From contig NZ_KB893189.1 of assembly GCF_000374025.1 (NCBI RefSeq), forward strand, positions 35,716 through 99,715: a DNA stretch of 64,000 nt, written 5' to 3'. This document shows, piece by piece, positions 18,925-28,321 of this stretch (its first letter is position 1; each line of letters starts with the position of its first letter). Both the position numbers and the translations under genes were made by a program. Origin of the DNA: Spirosoma panaciterrae DSM 21099. Lineage in GTDB: Bacteria; Bacteroidota; Bacteroidia; Cytophagales; Spirosomataceae. The notes below the pieces were generated by a model. That model did not search any database, was not told where the DNA came from, and was given only the letters and a program-made list of their open reading frames with translations.

Positions 18925-21900
18925 TCAGGGATTTTGGAGATAGACAGAGGCAGTGCTGTTTACATACTGTAGCTGCCCTGTAGGCTCAAACCGAATGCTT
19001 CGGGCCATCGCATTGTTTGCCGAAACAGTAACCATATGCCCATCCCGAATAACTACATCATCGCAAACACTCGGCACCCGCCCACAACTCCAGGTAGTAG
19101 CTGTATTCCAGCTTCCCGATGATGTACTCTGGCAAGCGCCCCGACTGATGATAATATCATCGATTCGTAACTGGTCCCGTGCCCCTGAAACCCCTACCCC
19201 TGTATAGTAGTACTGCCACAACAGCTGGATATACGGTTTATTGAGTAAGGTAGCTGGTAAGGCAACAGGGCCAATTACCTGACTATGTCCCGGCAAACTA
19301 TTGCGCACATATTCGACAGGATTATTGGATGCATCCAGCAGATCGGTAAATGGTCCAGAGTTCCCAATTCGATAGCGGAGCCGAATGTTATAACGTCTTG
19401 GATTGGCTGTAACAGTTCCGCCCGTCCATTGCACCGAGGCTTCAGTCAGATTCGTAGTGCGAAGTGCAAGCACTACCCCTCCCAAAGCCGTCGAAACATA
19501 GCCGGTTGGTGCACTACCCGTATTGATTAACGCAATTCCATCCGTACCTAATCCATTGATCCGGGTAGCACTGGTCAGGTTATAAGCCCCTTTCACCGTA
19601 TCGGCCAGCGCATAGGTTGCCGATAAGGTAGGGTCTGCCTGATTCATGCTGACGAAGTGCATATTGGGTGGGTAGGTACCCGAAGGCGTTGTGGTCGAAA
19701 ACTGGTCAAACCGATACTCGCATGCACTCAATGTATAAGCCGAAGGCTTACCAATAAAGGAATTATCTTCATCAAAAAGGGCTGTCAAAGTCCGATTGGC
19801 AGTTGGGTTGAAAGAATAGGCCGTATCGGTCGAAATGGTGGCTCCATTTTCCTGCCAGGCAACAAATCGGTAACCTACCAGCGGTTTAGCCACTACCCGA
19901 ACCGTATTACCCTGAAAATATACCCCTGTCCAGGGATATGGATTGGCCGAAACGCCCGGAGTCGATGACAGAATATCGATCGTATTGATTTTTACATATC
20001 CCTGCGAAGCATCTGAAACTGCCAGGGTAATATTCCGGTTTGCAGTCAGGCTAAATCGAGCACGCAGGTGATCGCGCACTGCAGACGGACGCTGTTGCAG
20101 AAAGGTACGCACAATATTGACATTGTTGAGCCATTTGGTAACCGAGTTTCCTGTCTTCCAGCGGTTGAAATGCTCATCCATATAAGGCTGGTGAGCCTGC
20201 TGAAATGAATCGAGCAACGCAACACCCCGGCTGGTTATAAATGTGGTATTGAGCAGGTCGGCAAATCGATTGATAAAGTACGATTTATAGCTACTCACCT
20301 CCAGCAATCGACGCAAAAAGCGGGTGTATTCGGTAACCGACGCATCATAACCGGCCGTCGAGGTTGCCCGATCCAGGGAGTTGGACGTATAGGAATTTCC
20401 GGCCCCCATTGTCCAATCCATATCATTCATCATCCAGCGAAACCGGCCGTCTTGTCCTTTAGGGGCATTGGCCAGGTATTGGCTGGTCCGTTTTCGCCAA
20501 AGTTGCTGGTTGTTGTACGGCCAGTCGAAGTTACCCGAATAAATTTCTGTGATCTGGTAGTCCGAAAAGCTTTCGACATCCATAAGGGTAGTTACATAAT
20601 TGTAGTCGATGGTGGGCGTCCCAACAAAATAGTCTTTCATGGCGTAAAACTTCACCAGATCACCATCATCGGCAACATAAGCACCATAATCGAATTTGAT
20701 GACATCGACACTGTCAGCATCTACTTTATAATTGCGATTTATATAGTATTTATCATACCGCTCCATCAAGGTATGCACACCCCAATACTCACCATTCATC
20801 AAAACTACGCTTAGGCGATTGGATTGCGTCTCGAACGGAAGATGCCGTACCATGGTTTGCACAAACGCATCGATCAGGGTCGTGTTATCCCAGTCATTAC
20901 CACCATTTCGAAGCAACAGCCGGTTATAAAACTGGTTGATCGGCCGATTTGCGAAAAAGGGGTAGCTGAAATCACTATCGCCGTATAGCCGTAGTGCCTT
21001 ACGCGGGACAGACCGCGAGCAGCCCCCATTGATGGACATATCGATCTGTTGATTCAGGATCGAACTCCCGTTGATAAAAAACTGGGCATTGGCCGATCGC
21101 TCCCAGTTGTCCCCTTTTAAGGTAAAATTACCGGGCGAACAGAAGATCGTTTCGGCCGTTGGGTTGCCCGATCGCCAGCCATCAAATGTGGCTCCTGCCG
21201 TATATATTCCTGAATTGTAGTCGAACAACGAACGCTCATTCGTAGCGATCGACACAACCGGCAGATTTCCAAACCGACTGGTTGGCGCAATCAAATAGGT
21301 TTCGGTGACAATATCACTCATCAACGAATTGGGCTTGTAGGCCACGGCCCGCACGACTGTCCCTTTAAAGATGGGGGATGTAGGTACATAATACGGAGAC
21401 GAATTGAAAGTCGACGATTTTAGCGATACGTCGTTTGGGGCGCTACTTCGATCAGTAATCGTCAAGGGAGCCGTATACGTATACGACTGATAACTATCCG
21501 TCAGTAAAGAACCATATCCTTGGCCGGGTATTTCGGGGTAGTTGTTTTTATACTGAAACGTATTAGGACCTGGGCTGAAAGGGTCCGGCTCTGAACCATC
21601 CAGCGTATAATAAATGGTAGCTGTGGGATCAGGCGATGTAATGGTGAGGCTAAAACCCGCCGTATAAAAGCCGCCAACCTGGGAGAACGTAGGGGCACTT
21701 ACGATTTCCGCATAGCCAGTTTTTGAATTATTACTGGCGCCAGGGCTCGTATTATTGACCGAGTTGGTGCGTTGAAAATAAAACCAGTTTGCGGTACCAT
21801 CGGGTTGACGTCCCCACGAAACATCGGTACGTTGCGCCCCAAATATAACCTGATCGACTAACGAGGTTCCATCAGGCCGTACCAGACTAATCATCTCGCC

Positions 21901-22248
21901 ATCGGCCGAAAGCTTAAACCCAACGTGCAGTGCCCCACGAGTAGGCATATCGCTGGCCCACAACAGGAGAAAACCATTCGCCGGAATTATGGTCTGGGAT
22001 GACCCCGTTGGTAGCTTATATTTTGTAAGCGTAGCATTATCGGAAACATAATAACCGGCAATATCAACGGGCGTAGCATTGGGATTATAAATCTCAAACC
22101 AGTCTTCATACGAACCCGAGCCATCCGCAATGGTTCGGGAATTAGACGCCATAAGCTCGTTGATATAAAGCTGTTGGGCCTTACTGCTCAGGCTCATTAC
22201 TGCCAAAAACGTAAGCAGCAAGCTGGTGTAGAGGCTTTTAGCGTTCAT
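18925..22248 (-). CDS. Large secreted CotH-kinase protein with lamin-tail and repeat domains
   Basis: An 1107-residue exported protein. It has a signal peptide (LTFLAVMSLSSKA), a lamin-tail domain (YINELMASNSRTI...WFEIYNPNATPVDIAGYYVSD, about residues 27-150), a chitobiase C-terminal-like segment (ATIYYTLDGSEPDP), and the CotH kinase-like domain (VSIATNERSLFDYNSGIY, GCSRSVPRKALRLY, LRNGGNDW, GEYWGVHTLMERYDKYYI, MMNDMDWTMG). InlB-type repeats (VVAKPLVGYRFVAWQENG) and a C-terminal SGSWNTATTWSCGRVPS domain follow. CotH proteins act as protein kinases on the cell surface or spore coat in other bacteria; the target here is unknown. No clear sorting signal for type IX secretion is seen. Confidence 0.88.
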   Translation of the reverse strand: MNAKSLYTSLLLTFLAVMSLSSKAQQLYINELMASNSRTIADGSGSYEDWFEIYNPNATPVDIAGYYVSDNATLTKYKLPTGSSQTIIPANGFLLLWASDMPTRGALHVGFKLSADGEMISLVRPDGTSLVDQVIFGAQRTDVSWGRQPDGTANWFYFQRTNSVNNTSPGASNNSKTGYAEIVSAPTFSQVGGFYTAGFSLTITSPDPTATIYYTLDGSEPDPFSPGPNTFQYKNNYPEIPGQGYGSLLTDSYQSYTYTAPLTITDRSSAPNDVSLKSSTFNSSPYYVPTSPIFKGTVVRAVAYKPNSLMSDIVTETYLIAPTSRFGNLPVVSIATNERSLFDYNSGIYTAGATFDGWRSGNPTAETIFCSPGNFTLKGDNWERSANAQFFINGSSILNQQIDMSINGGCSRSVPRKALRLYGDSDFSYPFFANRPINQFYNRLLLRNGGNDWDNTTLIDAFVQTMVRHLPFETQSNRLSVVLMNGEYWGVHTLMERYDKYYINRNYKVDADSVDVIKFDYGAYVADDGDLVKFYAMKDYFVGTPTIDYNYVTTLMDVESFSDYQITEIYSGNFDWPYNNQQLWRKRTSQYLANAPKGQDGRFRWMMNDMDWTMGAGNSYTSNSLDRATSTAGYDASVTEYTRFLRRLLEVSSYKSYFINRFADLLNTTFITSRGVALLDSFQQAHQPYMDEHFNRWKTGNSVTKWLNNVNIVRTFLQQRPSAVRDHLRARFSLTANRNITLAVSDASQGYVKINTIDILSSTPGVSANPYPWTGVYFQGNTVRVVAKPLVGYRFVAWQENGATISTDTAYSFNPTANRTLTALFDEDNSFIGKPSAYTLSACEYRFDQFSTTTPSGTYPPNMHFVSMNQADPTLSATYALADTVKGAYNLTSATRINGLGTDGIALINTGSAPTGYVSTALGGVVLALRTTNLTEASVQWTGGTVTANPRRYNIRLRYRIGNSGPFTDLLDASNNPVEYVRNSLPGHSQVIGPVALPATLLNKPYIQLLWQYYYTGVGVSGARDQLRIDDIIISRGACQSTSSGSWNTATTWSCGRVPSVCDDVVIRDGHMVTVSANNAMARSIRFEPTGQLQYVNSTASVYLQNP

Positions 22249-22407
22249 GGCGGAAAATGTTTTTCATTTTTAATTGATTTTACAGGATAAACCAATTAAA
22301 AATGCAGCAAAATCGACGCCAATCTGATTATTTCGGGATTATAAATAACCTCAAATCCCGGAAACAGTAACTTTCACTTTTCCCATAATAAGCCCTAAAA
22401 CCGTATA

Positions 22408-23640
22408 TCAACCCACAATTTTCAGGATAGTCTGGTATAAAACTTCGCTTCCTAAAGCCAGATCTTCATAGGATGCATATTCCAGCGGGTTATGGCTGAT
22501 CCCATCTTTACATCGCACAAAGATCATTCCAAAATCACAAGCCTCCGACATGACCAGCGCATCATGGAACGGGCCGCTTACTAGTTCTGGCGCATCCAGA
22601 TCTAGCTCCTCACAACTCGCCCGAATGGTATCCTTAATCCAGCCAGCGCAATAGCTTGATTTGATGTCGGTATCGACGGTGAGTTCGTAGCTAAGTCCAT
22701 GCGTTTGCGTAATCTCGTCAATGGCATTTTTCAATTGCTGTTCGCAGTTCTTCCGGCGCACCATATCGATATCGCGAAACTCCATTGTCATGCTGACAGC
22801 TTCGGGTATTATATTTCGTGAGGACGGAAAAACGTTTAGGGTGCCGACCGTTCCTACAGTTGGGGCAGGCGTAAACTGCGAAGCAATTTCATTGACGGCT
22901 ATCACGACTTTAGCCGCTCCTAACAAGGCATCTTTCCTCAGAGGCATAGGCACTGACCCAGCGTGCCCTGCCATTCCTTTTAGCTTCAAACTGAGCAATA
23001 AAGGCCCGGCTATTCCACTGACTATACCAATTGGCTTGTTGGTTTTGTCCAGAATTGGCCCCTGCTCAATGTGCAGTTCAATAAAACACCGGATGCTACC
23101 GGGGGCATATTCATCCTCTTTAAACTTGGTAATATCACAGCCAAAGTCGATCAGCGCTTGCTCACGAGTGATTCCATCTTTATCGGTGCGCTGCAACTCC
23201 CCTTCCTCCAGTTTACCCAGAATTCCTCTCGACCCGAATAGCCCCTTATTGAACCGCCAGCTTTCTTCATCGGCAAAAGCAATCACATCGATACTGGCTT
23301 CGGGAACAATTCCTTTTTCGGCTATGGTACAAACGGCTTCAATGGCACACAGGACTCCGGCAATCCCATCAAAACGACCACCATACGGCTGGGTATCAAG
23401 ATGGGAACCGGTCATTAAGATGGGAGCATCCGGATTTTTGCCCATTAATCGACCAATCAGGTTTCCAAAGCTATCGATGCGCACGGTTAAGCCAGCCAAC
23501 TCCATCCAGCCTCTGGCGTGCTCAAACATTTTTTTTTCCAGGTTAGAATGCGCAGGTCGGCACATGCCCGTCTCCCCTATTTTCCCTAGTTCACTCGATA
23601 CCTCAAAGAAATGCTGTAAACGTGCCGCGTTGATGTTCAT
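22408..23640 (-). CDS. M20-family amidohydrolase, probably ureidoglycolate amidohydrolase
   Basis: A 410-residue zinc-dependent peptidase-fold enzyme. Metal ligands are seen in TGSHLDTQPYGGRFDG (H, D), FADEESWRF (E), HIEQGP (H) and GISHNPLEY (H). The C-terminal part FHDALVMSEACDFGMIFVRC is closer, as remembered, to plant ureidoglycolate amidohydrolase (YHDSLFMAR) than to allantoate amidohydrolase. In that role it turns ureidoglycolate into glyoxylate, ammonia and CO2, the last step of the ureide route. Annotation as N-carbamoyl-L-amino acid hydrolase is the usual automatic label for such proteins. It is the last gene of the cluster. Confidence 0.75.
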   Translation of the reverse strand: MNINAARLQHFFEVSSELGKIGETGMCRPAHSNLEKKMFEHARGWMELAGLTVRIDSFGNLIGRLMGKNPDAPILMTGSHLDTQPYGGRFDGIAGVLCAIEAVCTIAEKGIVPEASIDVIAFADEESWRFNKGLFGSRGILGKLEEGELQRTDKDGITREQALIDFGCDITKFKEDEYAPGSIRCFIELHIEQGPILDKTNKPIGIVSGIAGPLLLSLKLKGMAGHAGSVPMPLRKDALLGAAKVVIAVNEIASQFTPAPTVGTVGTLNVFPSSRNIIPEAVSMTMEFRDIDMVRRKNCEQQLKNAIDEITQTHGLSYELTVDTDIKSSYCAGWIKDTIRASCEELDLDAPELVSGPFHDALVMSEACDFGMIFVRCKDGISHNPLEYASYEDLALGSEVLYQTILKIVG

Positions 23641-23790
23641 TCAGAAATACAGTTTAGTCTTTAATTGACAGTTAGGTTCGCCTTTGTGACCTTATATCGG
23701 ACAGCCATTACTAACTACTAGATATGGCTGACGATATCGATCGACAAGGCCCCTGAATAAGTATACATGACGCCTACCGAAAGCCCCAAT

Positions 23791-24126
23791 TCACGAGCCC
23801 CGGTAAGTTGAATAGCCAAACGGGTTTAGGAGTAGTGGAACGTGATAATGTTCGCCCGTTGTGATGGCAAACGTAATCTCGACAAACGGGTAAAACGTAG
23901 CCACATTCAGCGACTCAAAATAGTCGCCCGTTTCAAAGCACAATTTGTAAATGCCCGTGGGCAGTACCGTCTCATTCGAGAGCAGATCTCCGATACGTCC
24001 GTCAGCATTCGTCATTCCCCGGCCAATCTCCAGCCATTCTCGCTGTTGCTGGTATAGAATCACATGGACGTTTTTCGCTGGTTTGCCTCGAGTTGTATCC
24101 AGAATATGGGTGGTAATCGCACTCAT
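23791..24126 (-). CDS. uraH: 5-Hydroxyisourate hydrolase (transthyretin-related)
   Basis: Opens the 5-hydroxyisourate ring formed by uricase. The protein has 111 residues with the family landmarks: HILDTTRGKPAKNV near the start, TNADGRI in the middle and the C-terminal YRGS tetrapeptide. The active-site His, Arg and the terminal YRGS tyrosine region are in place. Its ATG overlaps the stop of uraD (ATGA at 24123-24126), so the two are translationally coupled. Confidence 0.95.
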   Translation of the reverse strand: MSAITTHILDTTRGKPAKNVHVILYQQQREWLEIGRGMTNADGRIGDLLSNETVLPTGIYKLCFETGDYFESLNVATFYPFVEITFAITTGEHYHVPLLLNPFGYSTYRGS

Positions 24127-24629
24127 GCCATCAAAAGTTTATCCAGTCGAATTTTGGTAATCTTATTCTGTTCCTGCATCGCTACTAAGATTTCTTCCCC
24201 TGGCGAATGAGGCAACCGCGACTCCAGAATGGCCAGCATCTCCTCTGCCGATTTACCCGTAGCACAGACGATGAATATATAGCCAAATTTCGCTTCATAC
24301 AATCGGTTTCCTTCAGATAGTCGTTCGAGAATGGTTTCCGAAGCTCCTGCCACCCCCGACTGCTCCCCCGATGCCCACTTTCGCGTATTGGCATATTTAG
24401 ACCGTAAGGAGTCTATGTCGCCGATTTTTGGATGCTGTTCAAACGCTTCTTTCCAATCGGTTTCGGAGCAGCCAAACCAGATAATTTCGGCCTGCCGAGT
24501 TACCGTTTCCCGGCTATCGGCCGGAAAGATTTTCACCATTTCGGCAACCCAGTTCGAGGAGCCACAACAGGTCGTTAGGGCTGCTCTTAACTCAGCACCA
24601 GACAATTCATTCAATTCAGACAAAGTCAT
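24123..24629 (-). CDS. uraD: 2-oxo-4-hydroxy-4-carboxy-5-ureidoimidazoline (OHCU) decarboxylase
   Basis: Decarboxylates OHCU to S-allantoin, the step after uraH. The 168-residue protein has CCGSSNWVAEM at the start, the catalytic-His motif EQHPKIGD and the later FGYIFIVCATGKSAEEML and LESRLPHSPGEEI blocks that define the family. The ATG at 24627-24629 is used; an upstream ATG adds six residues only. It lies 18 bases after the ureidoglycine aminohydrolase gene. Confidence 0.95.
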   Translation of the reverse strand: MTLSELNELSGAELRAALTTCCGSSNWVAEMVKIFPADSRETVTRQAEIIWFGCSETDWKEAFEQHPKIGDIDSLRSKYANTRKWASGEQSGVAGASETILERLSEGNRLYEAKFGYIFIVCATGKSAEEMLAILESRLPHSPGEEILVAMQEQNKITKIRLDKLLMA

Positions 24630-24647
24630 ATGTATAACTTGCAGCAA

Positions 24648-25394
24648 CTAAATTACGGTTGGAAAACGGTTGACGTTCTTATAATATATATATACGGCTG
24701 GCTCTTTTCCCATAGCCGTAAACCACTGCTGGCAGTAGGGAGCCATCCAGATCGAATCGCCTTTTTTTATCGGATACCAGTCTTTATCGAGCATATATAC
24801 GCCCTGCCCCTGTAGATAAATCAAGCCATGTTCCATAATGTGCGTTTCGACAAAGGGCAGATGGCCTCCCGGATCGTACGTAAAAATATTGACCGCCATA
24901 TCGAACGAAAGCGTATCGGGCAATAACACCTGTAACCGCAACGCCGGGTCGCCTAAATAGGTAGGGGCCTCAATAGCAGCCGCATCACCGAATAAGACCG
25001 GGGGCACGTCGTACCCGTCCAATTTTTCATATACCTTATGAAAACTGAGGAGTTGGGTTCCTGGTTCTGGCTCTTCGAATCGATATACCTTACCGATGGG
25101 GATATAGACAAATTGCCCCTGGTTCAGCTTTTGTTTCTCACCATCGACTATAGCCGTAACATGCCCCTCGATTACATAAAAAAACAATTGTGAAGCCTCT
25201 GTAACACCTCGCATTGTACCCTTGTCCGTCAGGGTAATGAGTGTCTGGCACAGGTGGGCTCCCATTTGCTCATTGATAATTACATGAACCGTACAATTCT
25301 CCCAGCCGGGCACCCGACTGTTGATGTACCCATCCGGGCTGATGATGGCATGATTGCGTTTGACAACCGACCGGGTAAGTGCTGATATTTCCAT
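24648..25394 (-). CDS. allE: (S)-Ureidoglycine aminohydrolase
   Basis: A 248-residue bicupin that deaminates (S)-ureidoglycine, the product of allantoate amidohydrolase, to (S)-ureidoglycolate. Metal binding is expected in the C-terminal cupin, where ETHIMEHGLIYLQG provides Glu and His ligands. The N-terminal cupin (FFYVIEGHVTAIVDGEKQKL) keeps the fold. MAPYCQQWF near the end matches the family. Its place between the amidohydrolase and uraD fits the pathway. Confidence 0.92.
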   Translation of the reverse strand: MEISALTRSVVKRNHAIISPDGYINSRVPGWENCTVHVIINEQMGAHLCQTLITLTDKGTMRGVTEASQLFFYVIEGHVTAIVDGEKQKLNQGQFVYIPIGKVYRFEEPEPGTQLLSFHKVYEKLDGYDVPPVLFGDAAAIEAPTYLGDPALRLQVLLPDTLSFDMAVNIFTYDPGGHLPFVETHIMEHGLIYLQGQGVYMLDKDWYPIKKGDSIWMAPYCQQWFTAMGKEPAVYIYYKNVNRFPTVI

Positions 25395-25453
25395 AGTATC
25401 TTTTTATAAAATTCTTTCTCCGCTCTCCTAACATGGCTTGAACACTGCACGGC

Positions 25454-26689
25454 TCAATCCACAATCAGATTTTTTATAAACTGATCGGCTACCTTCAGGG
25501 CAGCAGCCAGGTCAGCCAATTCAACCTGTTCGAGTGGATTATGACTGATTCCTTCGAAACATCTGACAAACAGCATGGCTATAGGCGCTACTTGCGAGAT
25601 CGGAACCCCATCATGTCCGGCTCCACTAACCAGTTGTATTACGTCATATCCACTTTCTGCAATCGCTGTAGCCAGCCGGTTCGTCAGTTGCGCATCACAA
25701 GCTACCGGAGCAGTTTCCTGAATGAGCTTCCACCCAACCGTAACGGACCGCATCCTGCCAATGTCGAAACAGGTATCCTGCAGCGACTGGTAGGCCCAGG
25801 CTAACACAGCCGCATCGCTACTACGCATATCCAGACTACAAACCACGTCGCCCGGAATCACATTGCTGGCGGCATTAGCAACGACCAGCTTTCCCACTGT
25901 AGCCACCAGATTCGTTTGGCCAGCAGCTAGTTGCTCGGCACTCAGAATGAATTCAGCAGCCGCACACAGTGCATCCTGGCGCATAGCCATTGGAACGGTA
26001 CCGGCATGACCTGCCATTCCTTCGAAAGTAATCTCAATCCGTTTTTGTCCGGCAATAGCCGTCACAACAGCCACGGGAATGGCCTTTTCATATAGAACCG
26101 GGCCTTGCTCAATGTGGATTTCGAAGTAGCCCAGCCAATCCTGAGGTGCAATGGCATCAGATTTCAAACGGCGGCTATCTCCACCCATGGTCTGAATAAC
26201 CTCAGAAAGCCATGTACCCGAAGCATCTTTTTGGTTCAGCAGCGCGTCGTCGAACAATCCAGCGACAACCTTACTTCCTAAATAGGTCGTATGAAACCGG
26301 ACGCCCTCTTCGTCGCTGAAAGCAATCAATTCGATATGAAATGGCAATGGTTGACCCAATTGAATAAGTTGTTCCAGCAGATCAAGCCCCATAATTACCC
26401 CAAGAGGCCCGTCGAACCGTCCTGCGTTGACCACCGTATCCATATGCGAGGCTATGACAAAGGTTTTGGCCGATTCGCAGGGGCTCACCCATCGCCCCCG
26501 AACATTACCAATGGCATCCACACGAGTCTGTAAACCCATTTCGCGCATCCACTGCTCAATCAGGCGACTCCCTTCAAGAAATGACGGTGTACCAAACGTG
26601 CGGGTAATCCCCATAGTGGTTTCACTGATCGAAGCCAGTTGATCTATTTTATCAAGTATTGCCTTTGCTCGTCGACTATACCCACTCAT
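25454..26689 (-). CDS. allC: Allantoate amidohydrolase (M20 family)
   Basis: Hydrolyses allantoate to ureidoglycine, ammonia and CO2. The 411-residue protein has the metal motifs ASHMDTVVNAGRFDG (H, D), AFSDEEGVRF (EE), EIHIEQGP (H) and GISHNPLEQ (H), and SGAGHDGVPISQVAPIAMLFVRC. AFSDEEGVRF-TTYLGS and SGAGHD resemble the plant allantoate amidohydrolase more than ureidoglycolate amidohydrolase, which separates it from the paralogue at 22408-23640. The ATG at 26687-26689 is preferred over an upstream GTG at 26719. Confidence 0.85.
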   Translation of the reverse strand: MSGYSRRAKAILDKIDQLASISETTMGITRTFGTPSFLEGSRLIEQWMREMGLQTRVDAIGNVRGRWVSPCESAKTFVIASHMDTVVNAGRFDGPLGVIMGLDLLEQLIQLGQPLPFHIELIAFSDEEGVRFHTTYLGSKVVAGLFDDALLNQKDASGTWLSEVIQTMGGDSRRLKSDAIAPQDWLGYFEIHIEQGPVLYEKAIPVAVVTAIAGQKRIEITFEGMAGHAGTVPMAMRQDALCAAAEFILSAEQLAAGQTNLVATVGKLVVANAASNVIPGDVVCSLDMRSSDAAVLAWAYQSLQDTCFDIGRMRSVTVGWKLIQETAPVACDAQLTNRLATAIAESGYDVIQLVSGAGHDGVPISQVAPIAMLFVRCFEGISHNPLEQVELADLAAALKVADQFIKNLIVD

Positions 26690-26794
26690 TTTTTGAACCG
26701 GTCTGCTTCCTGATTTCACTCATCGTCCTCTTTATAGCTACACTCCAGTACCTATTTCTTTCCATCGCATCCCCGTCAGGTTGAGGATATGTAC

Positions 26795-28150
26795 TTAACC
26801 CTGTCCTTTCGTCGGCCCGTTTAGCAATACCTTTCCCATGTTGAGCCCTGAAAAATTGCCCTGCTTAAACACCAGATCACCTGCCAGGTATGTTTGTTCA
26901 ACCACCCCGTATAGCGCTTCATTCAGGTACGGAGTTATTTTGTGTTTATGCTCAAGGATAGACTCCGATACGACGAAGGTTTCCGCAGGGTCCCAAACAA
27001 TCAGATCGGCGTCGAATCCTTTAGCGATTTTCCCCTTTCGGCCAGCCAATCCCGCCAACACAGCCGGTTTTTCGCAAAGCCAACGTGCGATATCAGATAA
27101 CGTACACCCTCGCTGACGGGCCGCCGTCCACAGCACAGGCAGCGCAAACTGAAGCGATGCTATCCCACCCCAGGCTTTCATGAAATTACCGCTCTCCAGT
27201 AGTTTCAACTCGGCGGGTGCTGGCGAGTGATCGGTGGCCACAAAATCAATAATTCCCCCTTTCAGAGCCTCCCACAGTCTGTTCCTATTGGTACGTTCCC
27301 GGATGGGTGGCGCACATTTGAACTGCGTCTGTCCATCCGGTATTCCCTCGGCTTCGAAAAACAAGTAGTGTTGTGCCGTTTCAACAGTAAGTGGCAAACC
27401 GTTTTGTTTAGCCCTGGCAATTGGCTCTATCGAGTTGGCTGAAGATAAATGAACAATGTGCGTACGGCAGTTAAATTCCTCACACAACCGAATCATCAGC
27501 GCAATGGCGTTGTCTTCCCACTCTTTCGGCCGCGAAGCCAGGTAATTCTGATAGGATCGAACTTCGCCCGTAGCCCGTGTTTCATCCGTCGACAGTTCGC
27601 AGTGTACCAGTAGAGGTAGGTTATACCGGGCAAGGATCGGCATGGCTTTCCGTAAATCATTCTCAGACGTATTCGGAAACTCATCGATCCCCGAATGCGT
27701 CAGAAACGCCTTAAACCCCAATACGCCTTTCTCAATCAGTGGTTCTATCTCGTTTGTATTCCCGGGTACAAGTCCTCCCCAGAACCCGCAGTGGGTATGC
27801 AGCTTGCCCGGAAGAGCCGCTAGTTTCTGATCGAATGCATCGGCAGTAGTAGTCACTGGTGATGAATTAAGTGGCATATCAACCAGCGTGGTTAAACCTC
27901 CGGCCAGTGCTGCCCGAGTAGCCGTATCAAAACCTTCCCAGTCTGTACGGCCAGGCTCATTGATGTGTACGTGAGGGTCGATAACACCAGCCATTACTAC
28001 CTTATCCCCAAGATCGTGCACAACTGACGAAAAATCAGAGGGCAGTTCCGATAAGACGTCAGCAATCCGGCCATTATTCACCCAAACCACTGCCTGTCTG
28101 ATGCCATCAGGCGTAATAACCTGACTACTTTTTAGCGCGAAATCGGTCAT
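26795..28150 (-). CDS. allB: Allantoinase (cyclic amidohydrolase)
   Basis: Hydrolyses S-allantoin to allantoate. The 451-residue protein has the amidohydrolase metal motif DPHVHINEPGRTDWEGF, the carboxylated-lysine region GVLGFKAFLTHSG (Lys), HCE and HIVHLSS (His ligands) and VATDHSPAPAELK (Asp). The DPHVHINEPGRT form and TDHSP are typical of allantoinase within the dihydroorotase/hydantoinase group. It is the first gene of the minus-strand purine operon and is divergent from uricase. Confidence 0.93.
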   Translation of the reverse strand: MTDFALKSSQVITPDGIRQAVVWVNNGRIADVLSELPSDFSSVVHDLGDKVVMAGVIDPHVHINEPGRTDWEGFDTATRAALAGGLTTLVDMPLNSSPVTTTADAFDQKLAALPGKLHTHCGFWGGLVPGNTNEIEPLIEKGVLGFKAFLTHSGIDEFPNTSENDLRKAMPILARYNLPLLVHCELSTDETRATGEVRSYQNYLASRPKEWEDNAIALMIRLCEEFNCRTHIVHLSSANSIEPIARAKQNGLPLTVETAQHYLFFEAEGIPDGQTQFKCAPPIRERTNRNRLWEALKGGIIDFVATDHSPAPAELKLLESGNFMKAWGGIASLQFALPVLWTAARQRGCTLSDIARWLCEKPAVLAGLAGRKGKIAKGFDADLIVWDPAETFVVSESILEHKHKITPYLNEALYGVVEQTYLAGDLVFKQGNFSGLNMGKVLLNGPTKGQG

Positions 28151-28237
28151 ACTGCTTTTCGTATCATTCCCCTATCGGATTTTCTCCTGAAACGGTTGGC
28201 TTGTATGCCAGTACCGAAAATTCTCGTTCGATGGGCT

Positions 28238-28253
28238 TACGTGAATCCACGTA
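28238..28253. promoter_or_regulatory. Candidate operator between allB and uricase
   Basis: TACGTG-AATC-CACGTA is a perfect 6-base dyad in the 171-base gap between the divergent allB and uricase genes. A regulator sensing urate or allantoin could control both transcripts from here. The site is a guess from position and symmetry; no regulator gene lies in the cluster. Confidence 0.35.
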
Positions 28254-28321
28254 GAAGACTAAAAATAGAAAATTAATGGCTATACTAGAGGTCAATACTA
28301 CCGAAAACAGCCGAAACGACC

